From: Lachnospiraceae bacterium
Lineage (GTDB): Bacteria; Bacillota; Clostridia; Lachnospirales; Lachnospiraceae
NCBI GenBank assembly: GCA_015056885.1
Contig: SVFL01000017.1
Location: 1-54,385 of the forward strand
DNA: 54,385 bases
Direction: 5' to 3'
The translations under genes were made by a program, and so were the position numbers. The first letter of the stretch is position 1, and every line of letters starts with the position of its first letter. Below the pieces are notes generated by a model. That model was not told the origin of the DNA. It was given only the letters and a program-made list of their open reading frames with translations, and searched no databases. Below, one piece after another: positions 40,441 through 48,541 of the stretch.

Positions 40441-42390
40441 TTATTTTATACCGTTTGCATCTTCCAAGGTGATTCCGTTTTCACCCAGAGGAATTTCATG
40501 GTCAAGTCCTACAAACTTGCCGTTTTCCTGCCACAAAACTTCTTTGACAAAGTTGTATTTCTCAGTGTCCCAGGTGGTGAAATCATCCAACAGAAGTCCG
40601 CCGGTATCACCGGAATTGGCATTCAGGCACCAGAAGGTATGATTGATATGGTGTGTGGAAATCAGTTGTCTCATATAGGTCATCCATTTTAAGTTTGGAT
40701 CTCTCATAAAGCCGCCCCATTCACCGATGTGAAGAGGTGCAATTCCTTCTTCATGGATGTAGAACCAGTTGTCGTGCCAACAGTCTTTCATGAGACTGTC
40801 ATAGGTATAGTTGCCTTCAAACCAGGGCTGTGCGTATACGGTAGGGCCATAGTCATGAGGGGAATATACCAGTTTGTTCTGGGAGCCGCCAAGGTTTACA
40901 GGATATTCAGCAACTCCGCGCAAATTGCCGCCCCACCAGTTAAAGTAGTAATCCTTGGAGTCAGTGGAAGAGTAGTCTCCACCGGGTTTGATGGGATAAA
41001 TTTCTGTTCCTTCTACCAGGATTAATACATTCGGGTTCTTGGCAAGTACCTTTCCGGCAGCGATTTCAGCTGCATATTTCCAGTTGTTCGGTTCAGCAGA
41101 GCCATTCCAGATGGCCGCATTTTTGCCCTCGTTAGGTTTGCCATGGGGCTCGTTTTTTAAGTCGAAAGCAATGATGGTATCGTTGTCTTTGTATCGTTCT
41201 GCAGTCCATTCCAGTGCATAGTAGTAGTCCTGTAAAGAAACTTTGTCTGTATACCAAAGATTGACGTTATGTCCTGCGGCATTTGTCTCTGCAGAGTGAA
41301 TATCAAGCATTACTTTGATGCCGTTTTTCTCCGCCAGAGACAGGAAATAGTCAAAAATCTCCAGAGAGTTCATGGAGTTCATCTCTTCATTGTAGGCATT
41401 GTTGTAGTTGGCCTTGGGGTATTCTCCGTCCGCCCACTGGTTGATAAGTTCCGCAGAAATAGGAACACGAATCAGATTAAAGCCGTGGTCTGCAATGGCT
41501 TTAACGGTGGGTTCCATGCGGCTGTTCCAAAGACCGTCAAAGGTATTGGTACCTGTATTGTAACCAAACCAGTTTACACCGGTGAGCCAAACCTGCTTGC
41601 CATCCTTGTCTACGATTTTGTTGCCATCGGCAAAGAGCCAGTCATCGCCCTGAACAGCTGTTTCGGGACGTTCCAAAAGAGAGGTGGTATTGGCAGATGT
41701 ATTTTGACTATTCTGATTATTCTGCCTGTTAGGGTCGTTGCGGTTGACAGTGCCTGTTTCCACAACACATTTGGTTCCGTTCAAAGTAGCAGAGATAATG
41801 TTCAAATCTGAGCCGGTACCGAGGTTGCAACCCAGAATAATGTTGCTGCCGGGGGTAATGGTTTTGTTATACTCTGTATTGGTGATGGTAACGTAATTCT
41901 CATGGGTGGACCAAGTGCCGTCCCAGCCCTGAGCTGTTACCAGATTTTCAATTTGAATAACAAGATTCCAGCCTTCTACATTGGCATCGGAATTGTTGGT
42001 TACGGAAAGCTCCAATCCACACATTTTGGTTGCACCGTCGGTCCAAGTATTGCCTGCGGAGTAGGTGAGAGTGTATGCACCGTCTTGAGCAGGAGTCTTA
42101 GGAGCAGAAGGTTGGGAAGCTTCCGTTGTAGATGAAGCTGCAGAAGATGCGGGATTCTGAGCGGGCTGTCCATTGTTTTGGGAGCCGTTATTATTTTGTT
42201 GATTGTTTGTAGCTTCTGATGATGCCTGTTCTACAGACTCGTTGGCAGAACCGTTTGTTTCCAGAGAAGCTTTGCGCAGATTGTTGTTTTCTGCAATCAC
42301 TGCAATTAATGCAATGAGAAGTCCCACAATGACAATGCCTGCACCGATGGCAGCAAGCAGCTTTTTGTCAAGGGTCTTTAGTTTGTCCAT
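40441..42390 (-). CDS. Membrane-anchored GH5 endoglucanase with CBM2-like module
   Basis: 649-aa surface glycoside hydrolase. One N-terminal membrane segment (11-33) without a clear cleavage site suggests a type II anchor. An Asn/Gln/Ser/Ala-rich linker (45-100) leads to a CBM2-like module (about 104-215; WTDGATKMCGLELSVTNNSD, VEGWNLVIQ, with C124-C188 or C208 as a possible disulfide), a second N-rich linker, then the GH5 barrel (about 245-635): GVNWFGYNT, RVPIS, DIHSAE, acid/base E414 in LKNEPHG, HDYGP, nucleophile E557 in HIGEWGG. It should cut beta-1,4-glucan close to the cell. GGAGGA precedes the ATG. A TTGCAA-17-TATTAT promoter lies upstream. Divergent from the transglutaminase-like gene. 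Confidence 0.92.
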   Translation of the reverse strand: MDKLKTLDKKLLAAIGAGIVIVGLLIALIAVIAENNNLRKASLETNGSANESVEQASSEATNNQQNNNGSQNNGQPAQNPASSAASSTTEASQPSAPKTPAQDGAYTLTYSAGNTWTDGATKMCGLELSVTNNSDANVEGWNLVIQIENLVTAQGWDGTWSTHENYVTITNTEYNKTITPGSNIILGCNLGTGSDLNIISATLNGTKCVVETGTVNRNDPNRQNNQNSQNTSANTTSLLERPETAVQGDDWLFADGNKIVDKDGKQVWLTGVNWFGYNTGTNTFDGLWNSRMEPTVKAIADHGFNLIRVPISAELINQWADGEYPKANYNNAYNEEMNSMNSLEIFDYFLSLAEKNGIKVMLDIHSAETNAAGHNVNLWYTDKVSLQDYYYALEWTAERYKDNDTIIAFDLKNEPHGKPNEGKNAAIWNGSAEPNNWKYAAEIAAGKVLAKNPNVLILVEGTEIYPIKPGGDYSSTDSKDYYFNWWGGNLRGVAEYPVNLGGSQNKLVYSPHDYGPTVYAQPWFEGNYTYDSLMKDCWHDNWFYIHEEGIAPLHIGEWGGFMRDPNLKWMTYMRQLISTHHINHTFWCLNANSGDTGGLLLDDFTTWDTEKYNFVKEVLWQENGKFVGLDHEIPLGENGITLEDANGIK

Positions 42391-42433
42391 AGTGATTCCT
42401 CCATATTGTTCATATTGTAAATATTACCCAACT

Positions 42434-42462
42434 ATAATAGCATGAAAGAACACAGATTGCAA
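42434..42462 (-). promoter_or_regulatory. Promoter of the GH5 gene
   Basis: On the minus strand TTGCAA (42462-42457), 17 bp, TATTAT (42439-42434), about 45 bp before the ATG at 42390. Confidence 0.6.
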
Positions 42463-42474
42463 TGAAACCATGGC

Positions 42475-42502
42475 TTGAAATCGGGTAGAAATGTTGTATA
42501 AT
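42475..42502 (+). promoter_or_regulatory. Promoter abutting the start codon of the transglutaminase-like gene
   Basis: TTGAAA (42475-42480), 16 bp, TATAAT (42497-42502). The ATG at 42509 falls at the expected +1, 6-7 bp past the -10 box, implying a leaderless or nearly leaderless mRNA. Confidence 0.6.
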
Positions 42503-42508
42503 AAGGAT

Positions 42509-44185
42509 ATGAGAATACTGAAGAATATTTTTTATACCATTATGATTATTATAATGCTGGTGTGTGCCGCCGGTTTGATTGTGGCATTGTCACCGGGGCT
42601 TTCGGATACCTTATCTAAGCTTCTCTATGGAGAGGAAGGGCCGGAGGCCTATATGGAGAAACATGCTGCTGTAGATAAGGTGGATGAGAATGCGGTTATG
42701 GAGGCTCCGGCGAACAGTCAGGGTATTGCGGCAGGAGTACTTGCTTCAGAGGAGGGAGCAGGTTATGTGGCACCCGTTCGCAGTGAGGTGAATCTGCCGG
42801 ATAAGGTCAATGGCAAGAGCGGCTATGAGTCTGTAAACGGTGCAAATGAGATGCTGGGAGATGAGCAGGCAGATATCCTGGGTGAGAGTCTGAAGACCGG
42901 TGAGACCGGAGATGATCTTACCTTTGATAGAAGTATGTATCCCTATTATCATTTGCTGAATGCTAAGATGCAGCATATATATCGCCAGATTTATGCCAAT
43001 GCGCAGGCACTTAATGAGTCTTTTGCACCGGTAGAGAAGGTGACAGCAGATCAGCTGAAGCATGTTTTTGAGGCGGTTTACAATGATCATCCGGAGCTAT
43101 TCTGGCTGGATACCGGTTACTCCTGTAAGCATCGTGCAGATGGTGAGTGTGTGGAGATTACTTTGCAGTACAACCGTACGGCACAGAATCTTGCCCAGTC
43201 GAAAGATGAGTTTGAGAAAGCAGCTAAGTCTATTTTGAATAATGCGTCTGCAAAAAGCACAGACGAGGACAAAGAGCTTTATGTTCACAATGCCTTGATT
43301 GAGAAGGCAGATTATGCAACCTCTTCTTCCATGAATCAGAGTGCTTACAGTGCACTTGTGAACGGAGACACGGTTTGTGCAGGTTATGCGAGGGCATTTC
43401 AATATCTGATGCAGCAGCTGAATATTCCCTGCTATTATTGCACGGGATATTCCGGCGAAGATCATGCGTGGAATATTGTGAGAATTGGTGACAAGTTTTA
43501 CAATGTGGATGTCACTTGGGACGATACGAATCCTGCGACAGTTGATTATTTCAATAAGTCAGATGCGGAGCTGGTGGGAACTCATGTGCGAACAGGTATG
43601 AGTGTATATTTGCCTGTATGCGGAGATGGCAGCGAAACGGAGGGAGAGGGTGAGAGTTATCTCGATGGTGGTAATGTGGTAGCCGGAATTACTTTAAATC
43701 CTAATCCTACACAGCCTCTTGACTGGGTGCCCGATGATGAGAAGGATAAACGTCCCGGTACCTTTGTTTCCGGTAATGATATTTATGATTTGAACGCGGC
43801 CGGACTCACCGAGGACATGGTGCAGACTACACTGAAAAAATACTATGCAAATTGTCTGAAACAGATGGTAGACCGTGGTAGCGGTCAGAAGGCGTTCAGT
43901 AATGTGGTACCAAAGTATGTGCTTGTGGAAGTAGAGAAATCTTACGGAACAGGTGACTATGAAAAGGGTTATGTAAACGAGGCTTTGAAGAAGCTTGAAA
44001 TGGATCATTTTGCAATTCAGATTCTGGTCAGAGATTTGGGTGGCAATTATTATCGTCTGTATCACAATATTAATACATGGAATGACGAGAAAGAAGAGAC
44101 CGAAGAGTCCAAAGAGACAGAGGAATCAAAAGAAACAGACGAAACAAAAGAATCGAACGAATCAAAAGATACAAATAAAAACTAA
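42509..44185 (+). CDS. Anchored transglutaminase-like cysteine protein
   Basis: 558-aa exported protein with one N-terminal membrane segment (about 5-27). A transglutaminase-like core (about 220-345) holds the triad C290 (DTVCAGYA), H319 (EDHAWNIV) and D334 (NVDVTWDD), characteristic of bacterial proteins that cleave or cross-link peptides in or near the wall. A region of unknown type follows (about 365-525, with YVLVEVEKSYGTGDYE), then a tail of Glu/Lys/Ser/Thr repeats (about 528-558; EESKE units). ATG 42509 is preferred over ATG 42491 because the latter precedes the TATAAT box. The gene ends at a hairpin shared with the convergent DtxR-like gene. Target unknown. Confidence 0.82.
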   Translation: MRILKNIFYTIMIIIMLVCAAGLIVALSPGLSDTLSKLLYGEEGPEAYMEKHAAVDKVDENAVMEAPANSQGIAAGVLASEEGAGYVAPVRSEVNLPDKVNGKSGYESVNGANEMLGDEQADILGESLKTGETGDDLTFDRSMYPYYHLLNAKMQHIYRQIYANAQALNESFAPVEKVTADQLKHVFEAVYNDHPELFWLDTGYSCKHRADGECVEITLQYNRTAQNLAQSKDEFEKAAKSILNNASAKSTDEDKELYVHNALIEKADYATSSSMNQSAYSALVNGDTVCAGYARAFQYLMQQLNIPCYYCTGYSGEDHAWNIVRIGDKFYNVDVTWDDTNPATVDYFNKSDAELVGTHVRTGMSVYLPVCGDGSETEGEGESYLDGGNVVAGITLNPNPTQPLDWVPDDEKDKRPGTFVSGNDIYDLNAAGLTEDMVQTTLKKYYANCLKQMVDRGSGQKAFSNVVPKYVLVEVEKSYGTGDYEKGYVNEALKKLEMDHFAIQILVRDLGGNYYRLYHNINTWNDEKEETEESKETEESKETDETKESNESKDTNKN

Positions 44186-44187
44186 TA

Positions 44188-44228
44188 AAAAGGGAGACCG
44201 TAGGATTTATATTCCTAAGGTCTCCTTT
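44188..44228. terminator. Bidirectional terminator between convergent genes
   Basis: AAAGGGAGACCGTAGGA pairs with TCCTAAGGTCTCCTTT (one bulge, one mismatch) with A- and T-rich flanks on either side. Confidence 0.8.
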
Positions 44229-44232
44229 AACA

Positions 44233-44598
44233 TTATGAATTCTGATTGTTTTTCTTAATTGCCTCAAAGCTTTCCTTGCTGATTACATGTTCGATACGGC
44301 ATGCATCTTCGGAAGCAATTTCTTTGTCGACACCCATACTTACCAGCCAGGAAGTGAGGAATTCGTGTCGCTCATAAATCATTTCAGCGATTGCTCGTCC
44401 ACTGTCAGTCAGATAAATAAATCCTTCTTTGGTAACGGTAATATGCTCTGCCTCACGTAAATGTTTCATGGCTACGCTCACACTGGATTTCTTGAAGCCA
44501 AGCTCGGCAGCAATGTCTACAGAGCGAACGACCGGATTGCGTTTGCTGAGGATTAATATTGTCTCTAAGTAATTTTCTGCGGATTCGTTTGTTTTCAT
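44233..44598 (-). CDS. DtxR/MntR-family metal-dependent repressor
   Basis: 121-aa regulator: winged helix (about 8-65, SVDIAAELGFKKSSVSVAMK and GFIYLTDSGR) plus the metal-binding dimerisation helices (about 68-115, MIYERHEFLTSWLVSMG, EDACRIEHVISKESFEAI). Residues E74-R75-H76-E77, E101, C105, E108 and H109 (approximate) are likely metal ligands as in MntR-type proteins. There is no C-terminal SH3 domain, so it is of the short type. No metal transporter lies next to it. A dyad overlaps its promoter, so autoregulation is possible. Confidence 0.9.
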   Translation of the reverse strand: MKTNESAENYLETILILSKRNPVVRSVDIAAELGFKKSSVSVAMKHLREAEHITVTKEGFIYLTDSGRAIAEMIYERHEFLTSWLVSMGVDKEIASEDACRIEHVISKESFEAIKKNNQNS

Positions 44599-44643
44599 TT
44601 TATCCCCTTATCTTACCCCTTATTGAACCAATAAAAGCATAGT

Positions 44644-44687
44644 TGTTATATTGCAATAGTATAACATATTTTATTTGTTTTTGTCTA
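44644..44687 (-). promoter_or_regulatory. Promoter of the DtxR-like gene with overlapping dyad
   Basis: Minus strand TAGACA (44687-44682), 18 bp, TATACT (44663-44658). A dyad GTTATA (44644-44649) / TATAAC (44660-44665) overlaps the -10 box and may be the regulator's own site. Confidence 0.4.
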
Positions 44688-44700
44688 TGAAATATTCTTG

Positions 44701-44759
44701 TTGACATGCGGAGAGAAAAGTGATAATATTCATTTAACAATTAGGTTAAATGTTAAATG
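44701..44759 (+). promoter_or_regulatory. Promoter and operator of the sdpRI operon
   Basis: TTGACA (44701-44706), 17 bp, TAATAT (44724-44729). Directly after it lies a perfect dyad CATTTAAC-AATTAG-GTTAAATG (44731-44752) and a further GTTAAATG (44752-44759), i.e. three half-sites across the expected transcription start, a typical ArsR-family operator layout. Confidence 0.65.
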
Positions 44760-44773
44760 AAAGGAGGTACATT

Positions 44774-45058
44774 GTGGCGCTACAGGATACATTAAAGGCT
44801 CTTTCCGATCCTATCCGTCGGGATATTTTGAATCTCTTAAAGAAGGGTAGAATGTCAGCAGGAGATATTGCAGACCGGTTTCCGGTAACAGGGGCCTCTA
44901 TTTCCAGACATTTATCTGTGCTTAAGGAAGCTGATTTAATCAGAGATACCAGGGAGGGCAAGTATATTTATTATGAACTGAATGCCTCTGTTTTGGAGGA
45001 GATTATGTTGTGGATTACAGCATTGAAGGGAGATATTGAGAATGATGAAGAAAAATAA
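44774..45058 (+). CDS. sdpR: ArsR-family repressor (SdpR-like)
   Basis: 94-aa winged-helix repressor. LKALSDPIRRDILNLLKKGRMSAGDIA is the ArsR/SdpR dimer and first helices; ASISRHLSVLKEADLI is the recognition helix; REGKYIYYELN is the wing. No metal-binding cysteines, as in SdpR. GTG 44774 is chosen because AAGGAGG lies 6 bp upstream and the SdpR start aligns there; the frame is open from ATG 44750. It overlaps the next gene by 17 bp. It probably represses its own operon through the dyads at 44731-44759. Confidence 0.88.
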   Translation: MALQDTLKALSDPIRRDILNLLKKGRMSAGDIADRFPVTGASISRHLSVLKEADLIRDTREGKYIYYELNASVLEEIMLWITALKGDIENDEEK

Positions 45059-46145
45059 AACGCAGATTATTGTGTCATCTATTGTGACAATTTTACCTAT
45101 GGTGGCAGGATTGTTTATGTGGAATATTTTGCCGGACCGTATGACTACCCACTGGGGAATGAGCGGTGAGGCAGATGGATTCAGCAGTAAGGCTTTTGCA
45201 GTGTTTGTGTTGCCGCTCATTTTGCTGGCGACTCATTGGTTATGTATATTTTTTACACTGAGAGACCCTAAGAATAAAGAGCAAAGCAGCAAGGTGTTTG
45301 CCATGATTATGTGGATTATACCGATTACCTCTCTAATTACCAATGGGATGGTATATGCGGTTTCTCTTGGAAGTGCCGTGGGTATTGATATCGCTGTAAG
45401 AGTTTTATTGGGGCTGATGTTTATTATTCTTGGTAATTATTTGCCGAAGTGCAAACAGAACCATACCATTGGCGTGAAGGTTTCATGGGCTCTTCAAAAT
45501 GAAGAGAACTGGAACAAAACCCATCGTTTTACCGGAAGATTATGGGTGGCAGGTGGTGTCATTTTACTGGCAACCTTGTTTATTCCCATGGAGGATATGA
45601 TGGGATTATTTTTAACAGTGATATTGCTTCTCAGTTTTGTTCCTATGTTGTATTCTTATTTGTATTACAGAAAGCAGGTGAAAGAGGGAACCTATTCTAA
45701 GGAGAAAAAAGAGGAAGATCCCAAAGTTAAGGAATGGGAGAAGAAAATGGTTGTTATCTCGGCTGTAATCAGTGTGCCTCTTATGATTTTTGTGGTAGTT
45801 TTGCTTTTTACCGGAGATATTACGGTAGAATTTACAGAGGATTCTTTTACAGTGGATTCGATATACTGGGAGGACATGACCGTAGGGTATGAGCAGATTG
45901 CTTCCATAGAGTACAGAGAACAGGATAATTCCGGTACCAGAACTTTTGGCTTTGGTAGTCTGAAGTTGGAGATGGGGGCTTTTGAAAATGAGGAGTTTGG
46001 AGCCTATACCAGATATTCGTATATTGACTGCGAGTCTTGTGTGGTAATTACTTCTGCCGAAGGAGAGGTTCTTGTAATCAGCGGTGAAGATGATTCGGAG
46101 ACAAAAGGTATTTATGAGGAGCTGAGTGCAAGAATGAGGAGGTAA
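45042..46145 (+). CDS. sdpI: SdpI-like immunity membrane protein with C-terminal extension
   Basis: About 367-aa membrane protein. N-terminal DUF1648 (FMWNILPDRMTTHWGMSGEADGF is split here as LPDRMTTHW and GMSGEADGF), then SdpI-type membrane segments to about residue 215 (LGNYLPKCKQNHTIGVK and WNKTHRFTGRLWVAGG). After a charged loop and another membrane segment comes a beta-rich domain (about 265-365), resembling a bacterial PH-like domain (TVDSIYWEDMTVGYEQIASI, SYIDCESCVVIT). SdpI in B. subtilis is an immunity and signalling protein against the SdpC toxin. No sdpC-like gene is near. ATG 45042 (or 45045) lies inside sdpR's last codons. Confidence 0.85.
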   Translation: MMKKNKTQIIVSSIVTILPMVAGLFMWNILPDRMTTHWGMSGEADGFSSKAFAVFVLPLILLATHWLCIFFTLRDPKNKEQSSKVFAMIMWIIPITSLITNGMVYAVSLGSAVGIDIAVRVLLGLMFIILGNYLPKCKQNHTIGVKVSWALQNEENWNKTHRFTGRLWVAGGVILLATLFIPMEDMMGLFLTVILLLSFVPMLYSYLYYRKQVKEGTYSKEKKEEDPKVKEWEKKMVVISAVISVPLMIFVVVLLFTGDITVEFTEDSFTVDSIYWEDMTVGYEQIASIEYREQDNSGTRTFGFGSLKLEMGAFENEEFGAYTRYSYIDCESCVVITSAEGEVLVISGEDDSETKGIYEELSARMRR

Positions 46146-46151
46146 GCGATT

Positions 46152-47087
46152 TTGGATAGTATAGTAAAAGAAAAACAGATATCCGGATTGGAGAGAAAAA
46201 GAATTATATTATATCTGATCATTACATTTTCTCTGACTTGTATTTACAGTTTTGTAGTGATTTACCCATTAAATAAAACGGATAACCTTCGACAGGAGAT
46301 GACAGCGATTACTCAATTGCTTGTGACATTTGTTATGTTTTTTCCGGCAATCGGAGTATTCCTTACAAGATTATTTACCAAAGAAGGATTTAGCAATATA
46401 TGGGTAAAGCCTCATTTCAAAGGAAATGTAAAAACTTATTTGCTGGCATATTTTGGACCCGGGGTATTTACTTTAGCAGGTACGGGAATATATTTTTTGA
46501 TATTTCCGGAGCATTTTGATGCAGAATGTGGCTATTTGGTTGCAACTTTAGAAGCATCAGGGACGGATGTGGGAACATTGCCCATGAGCCCGGCGATTCT
46601 GTTAATGGTACAGACCATGCAGGCATTGATTTTAGGACCCATTATGAATTTTATAACTTGTTTTGGAGAGGAATGGGGGTGGAGAGGATATCTGTTGCCA
46701 AAGATGTCAAAGAAGCTCTCGGCGATACCGATGCTTTTGGTAAACGGAGTAATCTGGGGGCTGTGGCATGCACCGCTTACGGCAATCGGACACAATTATG
46801 GTATAGATTATCCGGGATTTCCTTTTACAGGGATTGGTGCGATGTGTGGATTTTGTATTGTAATAGGAGTGTTTTTATCTTATGTTGCTCTAAAGACAGA
46901 AAGTTGCATTCCTGCTGTTTTAGGACATGGCGCAATTAATAGTATCGGAGCTATTGGTATTTATTTTACAAAAGATGGCGGTAACCCTTTTATAGGGCCG
47001 GCACCCACCGGCATTATCGGCGGTATTGCATTTATAGTTGTGGCAATTATGATGTGCATATTTTATTTTAGAAAAAAGAATTTATGA
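46152..47087 (+). CDS. CPBP-family intramembrane metalloprotease
   Basis: 311-aa polytopic protein (about seven segments) of the CAAX/CPBP (Abi) family. The signature EEWGWRGYL (EExxxR) and the second motif WGLWHAPL with His, and a third His in LGHGAINS are all present. These proteins often sit with bacteriocin and immunity genes, and here the gene follows sdpRI by 6 bp. The start is TTG 46152 after AGGAGGTAAGCGATT. Catalytic protease activity is expected from the intact residues. Confidence 0.88.
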   Translation: MDSIVKEKQISGLERKRIILYLIITFSLTCIYSFVVIYPLNKTDNLRQEMTAITQLLVTFVMFFPAIGVFLTRLFTKEGFSNIWVKPHFKGNVKTYLLAYFGPGVFTLAGTGIYFLIFPEHFDAECGYLVATLEASGTDVGTLPMSPAILLMVQTMQALILGPIMNFITCFGEEWGWRGYLLPKMSKKLSAIPMLLVNGVIWGLWHAPLTAIGHNYGIDYPGFPFTGIGAMCGFCIVIGVFLSYVALKTESCIPAVLGHGAINSIGAIGIYFTKDGGNPFIGPAPTGIIGGIAFIVVAIMMCIFYFRKKNL

Positions 47088-47090
47088 ATT

Positions 47091-47126
47091 AGAACTTCCA
47101 CCCGAGAACAGGTGGAAGTTCTTTTG
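47091..47126 (+). terminator. Terminator of the sdpRI-CPBP operon
   Basis: AGAACTTCCACC (47091-47102) with GGTGGAAGTTCT (47111-47122) and TTTGTT after it. In the reverse direction it can also stop transcripts of the glycyl-radical gene. Confidence 0.85.
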
Positions 47127-47158
47127 TTAAAGAAAAGTATTTGAGCAAAAATGTTGAG

Positions 47159-47398
47159 TTATACTGCCTCATGGAAGGTACGATTGATTACATCATTTTG
47201 CTGCTCGGTAGTGAGCTTGATGAAGTTTACTGCATAGCCGCTTACACGAATGGTCAGCTGCGGGTAGTTTTCAGGGTGCTTTTGGGCATCCAGAAGAGTA
47301 TCCCTGTTGAGTACGTTTACATTGAGGTGATGACCTCCTTTGGTAGTATAGCCGTCCAAGAGATTTACAAGATTGTTAATTTGTGCATTGTTTGTCAT
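47159..47398 (-). CDS. grcA: Stand-alone glycyl-radical domain (GrcA/YfiD-like)
   Basis: 79-aa protein matching only the C-terminal end of pyruvate formate-lyase: [33 protein letters not shown] and DVINRTFHE, with the radical Gly in R-V-S-G-Y. It lacks the catalytic cysteines, as does YfiD (127 aa), which restores oxygen-cleaved PFL by replacing the lost radical domain. AAAGGAGG lies 8 bp before the ATG, and a promoter is visible, so this is a real gene and not the tail of a broken pfl gene. Its N-terminus [16 protein letters not shown] has no counterpart before it in the DNA. Confidence 0.88.
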   Translation of the reverse strand: MTNNAQINNLVNLLDGYTTKGGHHLNVNVLNRDTLLDAQKHPENYPQLTIRVSGYAVNFIKLTTEQQNDVINRTFHEAV

Positions 47399-47448
47399 AG
47401 AATTATCCTCCTTTATTAATAATAGTAATGATTACTGTTTATATTTAA

Positions 47449-47490
47449 AATATAGCACGTCGCCTGAAATTTGTAAATAGAATTTCAGGC
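47449..47490 (-). promoter_or_regulatory. Promoter of grcA with dyad
   Basis: Minus strand TTTACA (47477-47472), 17 bp, TATATT (47454-47449). A perfect dyad GCCTGAAATT (47462-47471) / AATTTCAGGC (47481-47490) surrounds the -35 box and could be an operator; on the plus strand the same stem with a T-run reads as a terminator facing spoIIIAA. Confidence 0.55.
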
Positions 47491-47523
47491 TATTTTTTGT
47501 ACTTTTTTTTATACATATGAGAG

Positions 47524-47553
47524 GCATATCCCGGTGAAAAAAACATATACATA
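47524..47553 (+). promoter_or_regulatory. SigE-type sporulation promoter of the spoIIIA operon
   Basis: GCATATC (47524-47530), 15 bp, TATACATA (47546-47553) fits the mother-cell sigma-E pattern (-35 ATAT core, -10 ATACA core), 28 bp before the spoIIIAA ATG. Sigma-E control of spoIIIA is known in Bacillus. Confidence 0.55.
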
Positions 47554-47581
47554 AAAGAAAGCGGACAAGGAGGTAACAGGA

Positions 47582-48541
47582 ATGCAGGAGAGTGTACAGA
47601 GACTTTTCCCGAGGGACAGGCAAAGATTTTGGGAGTATGTTGTAAATGCTTCTAAAGAGATTCAGGAAATTCGGTTAAGAGTTAACAGACCTTTGATTGT
47701 TCGCTCTAAAGGCGGAGAACTTTATCTGAATGACCAGGGGGAATTTATAAGTAATATTAAGCAGGCTCATCATGTGTCGGAATATGAACTGGAACAGCTC
47801 TTAATGCATTTGTGTCATGATTCCCCTTATGCTTTTGAGGATGAATTGCGTCAGGGATTTATCACAGCTCCGGGAGGGCATAGGGTAGGTGTGGCCGGGC
47901 AGGTAGTGTTAGAGACTGATGGTACCATCAGAACAATAAAACACATATATTACATAAATATTCGTATTGCTCATCAGATGTTCGGAATTGCTGAGAGTAT
48001 TTTGCCTTATCTTTATGAAAGAGGACGATTAAAAAATTGTTTGATTGTTTCACCGCCCGGATGCGGAAAAACTACTTTGTTACGGGAACTGGTGCGTTGT
48101 ATTTCGGATGGAAATTGTTATGGAGATGGTGTCAGTGTTGGAGTTGTGGATGAACGTTCGGAGATTGCCGGTTCTTATCTGGGACAGCCCCAAAATGATT
48201 TGGGAAGTCGGACAGATGTGTTAGATGCCTGTCCTAAGGTGCAGGGGATGATGCTTCTTTTACGTTCCATGTCTCCAAGGGTTATTGCAGTGGATGAATT
48301 AGGAAGCAAAGCAGATGTGGATGCCCTTCGGACAGCCTGTGCCTGCGGCAGTCATATTATTGCGACAGTTCACGGAACAAATCCGGCAGATGTAGCTTAC
48401 AAATTTCCGGAACTTGCAGATAATCGGATTTTTGAATGTATCGTTGTTTTGGGGCGTCGGGATGGAGTGCAGGGTGTCTTGAAAATATACCAAGGGGAGG
48501 CTGTGGAATATGCGTTTGATAGGAGCTGTATTGATTTTTAG
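47582..48541 (+). CDS. spoIIIAA: Stage III sporulation ATPase SpoIIIAA
   Basis: 319-aa cytoplasmic ATPase related to type II/IV secretion motors, the mother-cell engine of the SpoIIIA-SpoIIQ channel across the engulfed forespore membranes. N-terminal EIRLRVNRPL; Walker A SPPGCGKTT (157-165); DERSEIAG; Walker B-like RVIAVDELG; and ACGSHIIATVHG. Length as usual. First gene of the operon. AAGGAGG 9-10 bp before the ATG. Overlaps spoIIIAB by 32 bp. Confidence 0.96.
   Translation: MQESVQRLFPRDRQRFWEYVVNASKEIQEIRLRVNRPLIVRSKGGELYLNDQGEFISNIKQAHHVSEYELEQLLMHLCHDSPYAFEDELRQGFITAPGGHRVGVAGQVVLETDGTIRTIKHIYYINIRIAHQMFGIAESILPYLYERGRLKNCLIVSPPGCGKTTLLRELVRCISDGNCYGDGVSVGVVDERSEIAGSYLGQPQNDLGSRTDVLDACPKVQGMMLLLRSMSPRVIAVDELGSKADVDALRTACACGSHIIATVHGTNPADVAYKFPELADNRIFECIVVLGRRDGVQGVLKIYQGEAVEYAFDRSCIDF

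Noticed and set aside
44090..44180. Short tandem repeats at the end of the transglutaminase-like gene
   Set aside because: They encode the EESKE-type tail and are in-frame protein repeats, not a separate DNA element.
47159..47398. Remnant of a broken pyruvate formate-lyase gene
   Set aside because: A good ribosome binding site and promoter precede its own ATG, and no pfl-like sequence lies upstream; a stand-alone GrcA-type gene explains it better.
47462..47500. Intrinsic terminator on the plus strand before spoIIIAA
   Set aside because: The stem and T-run fit, but no plus-strand gene lies just upstream other than the already terminated CPBP operon; the operator role in the grcA promoter is at least as likely, so it was not listed as a terminator.
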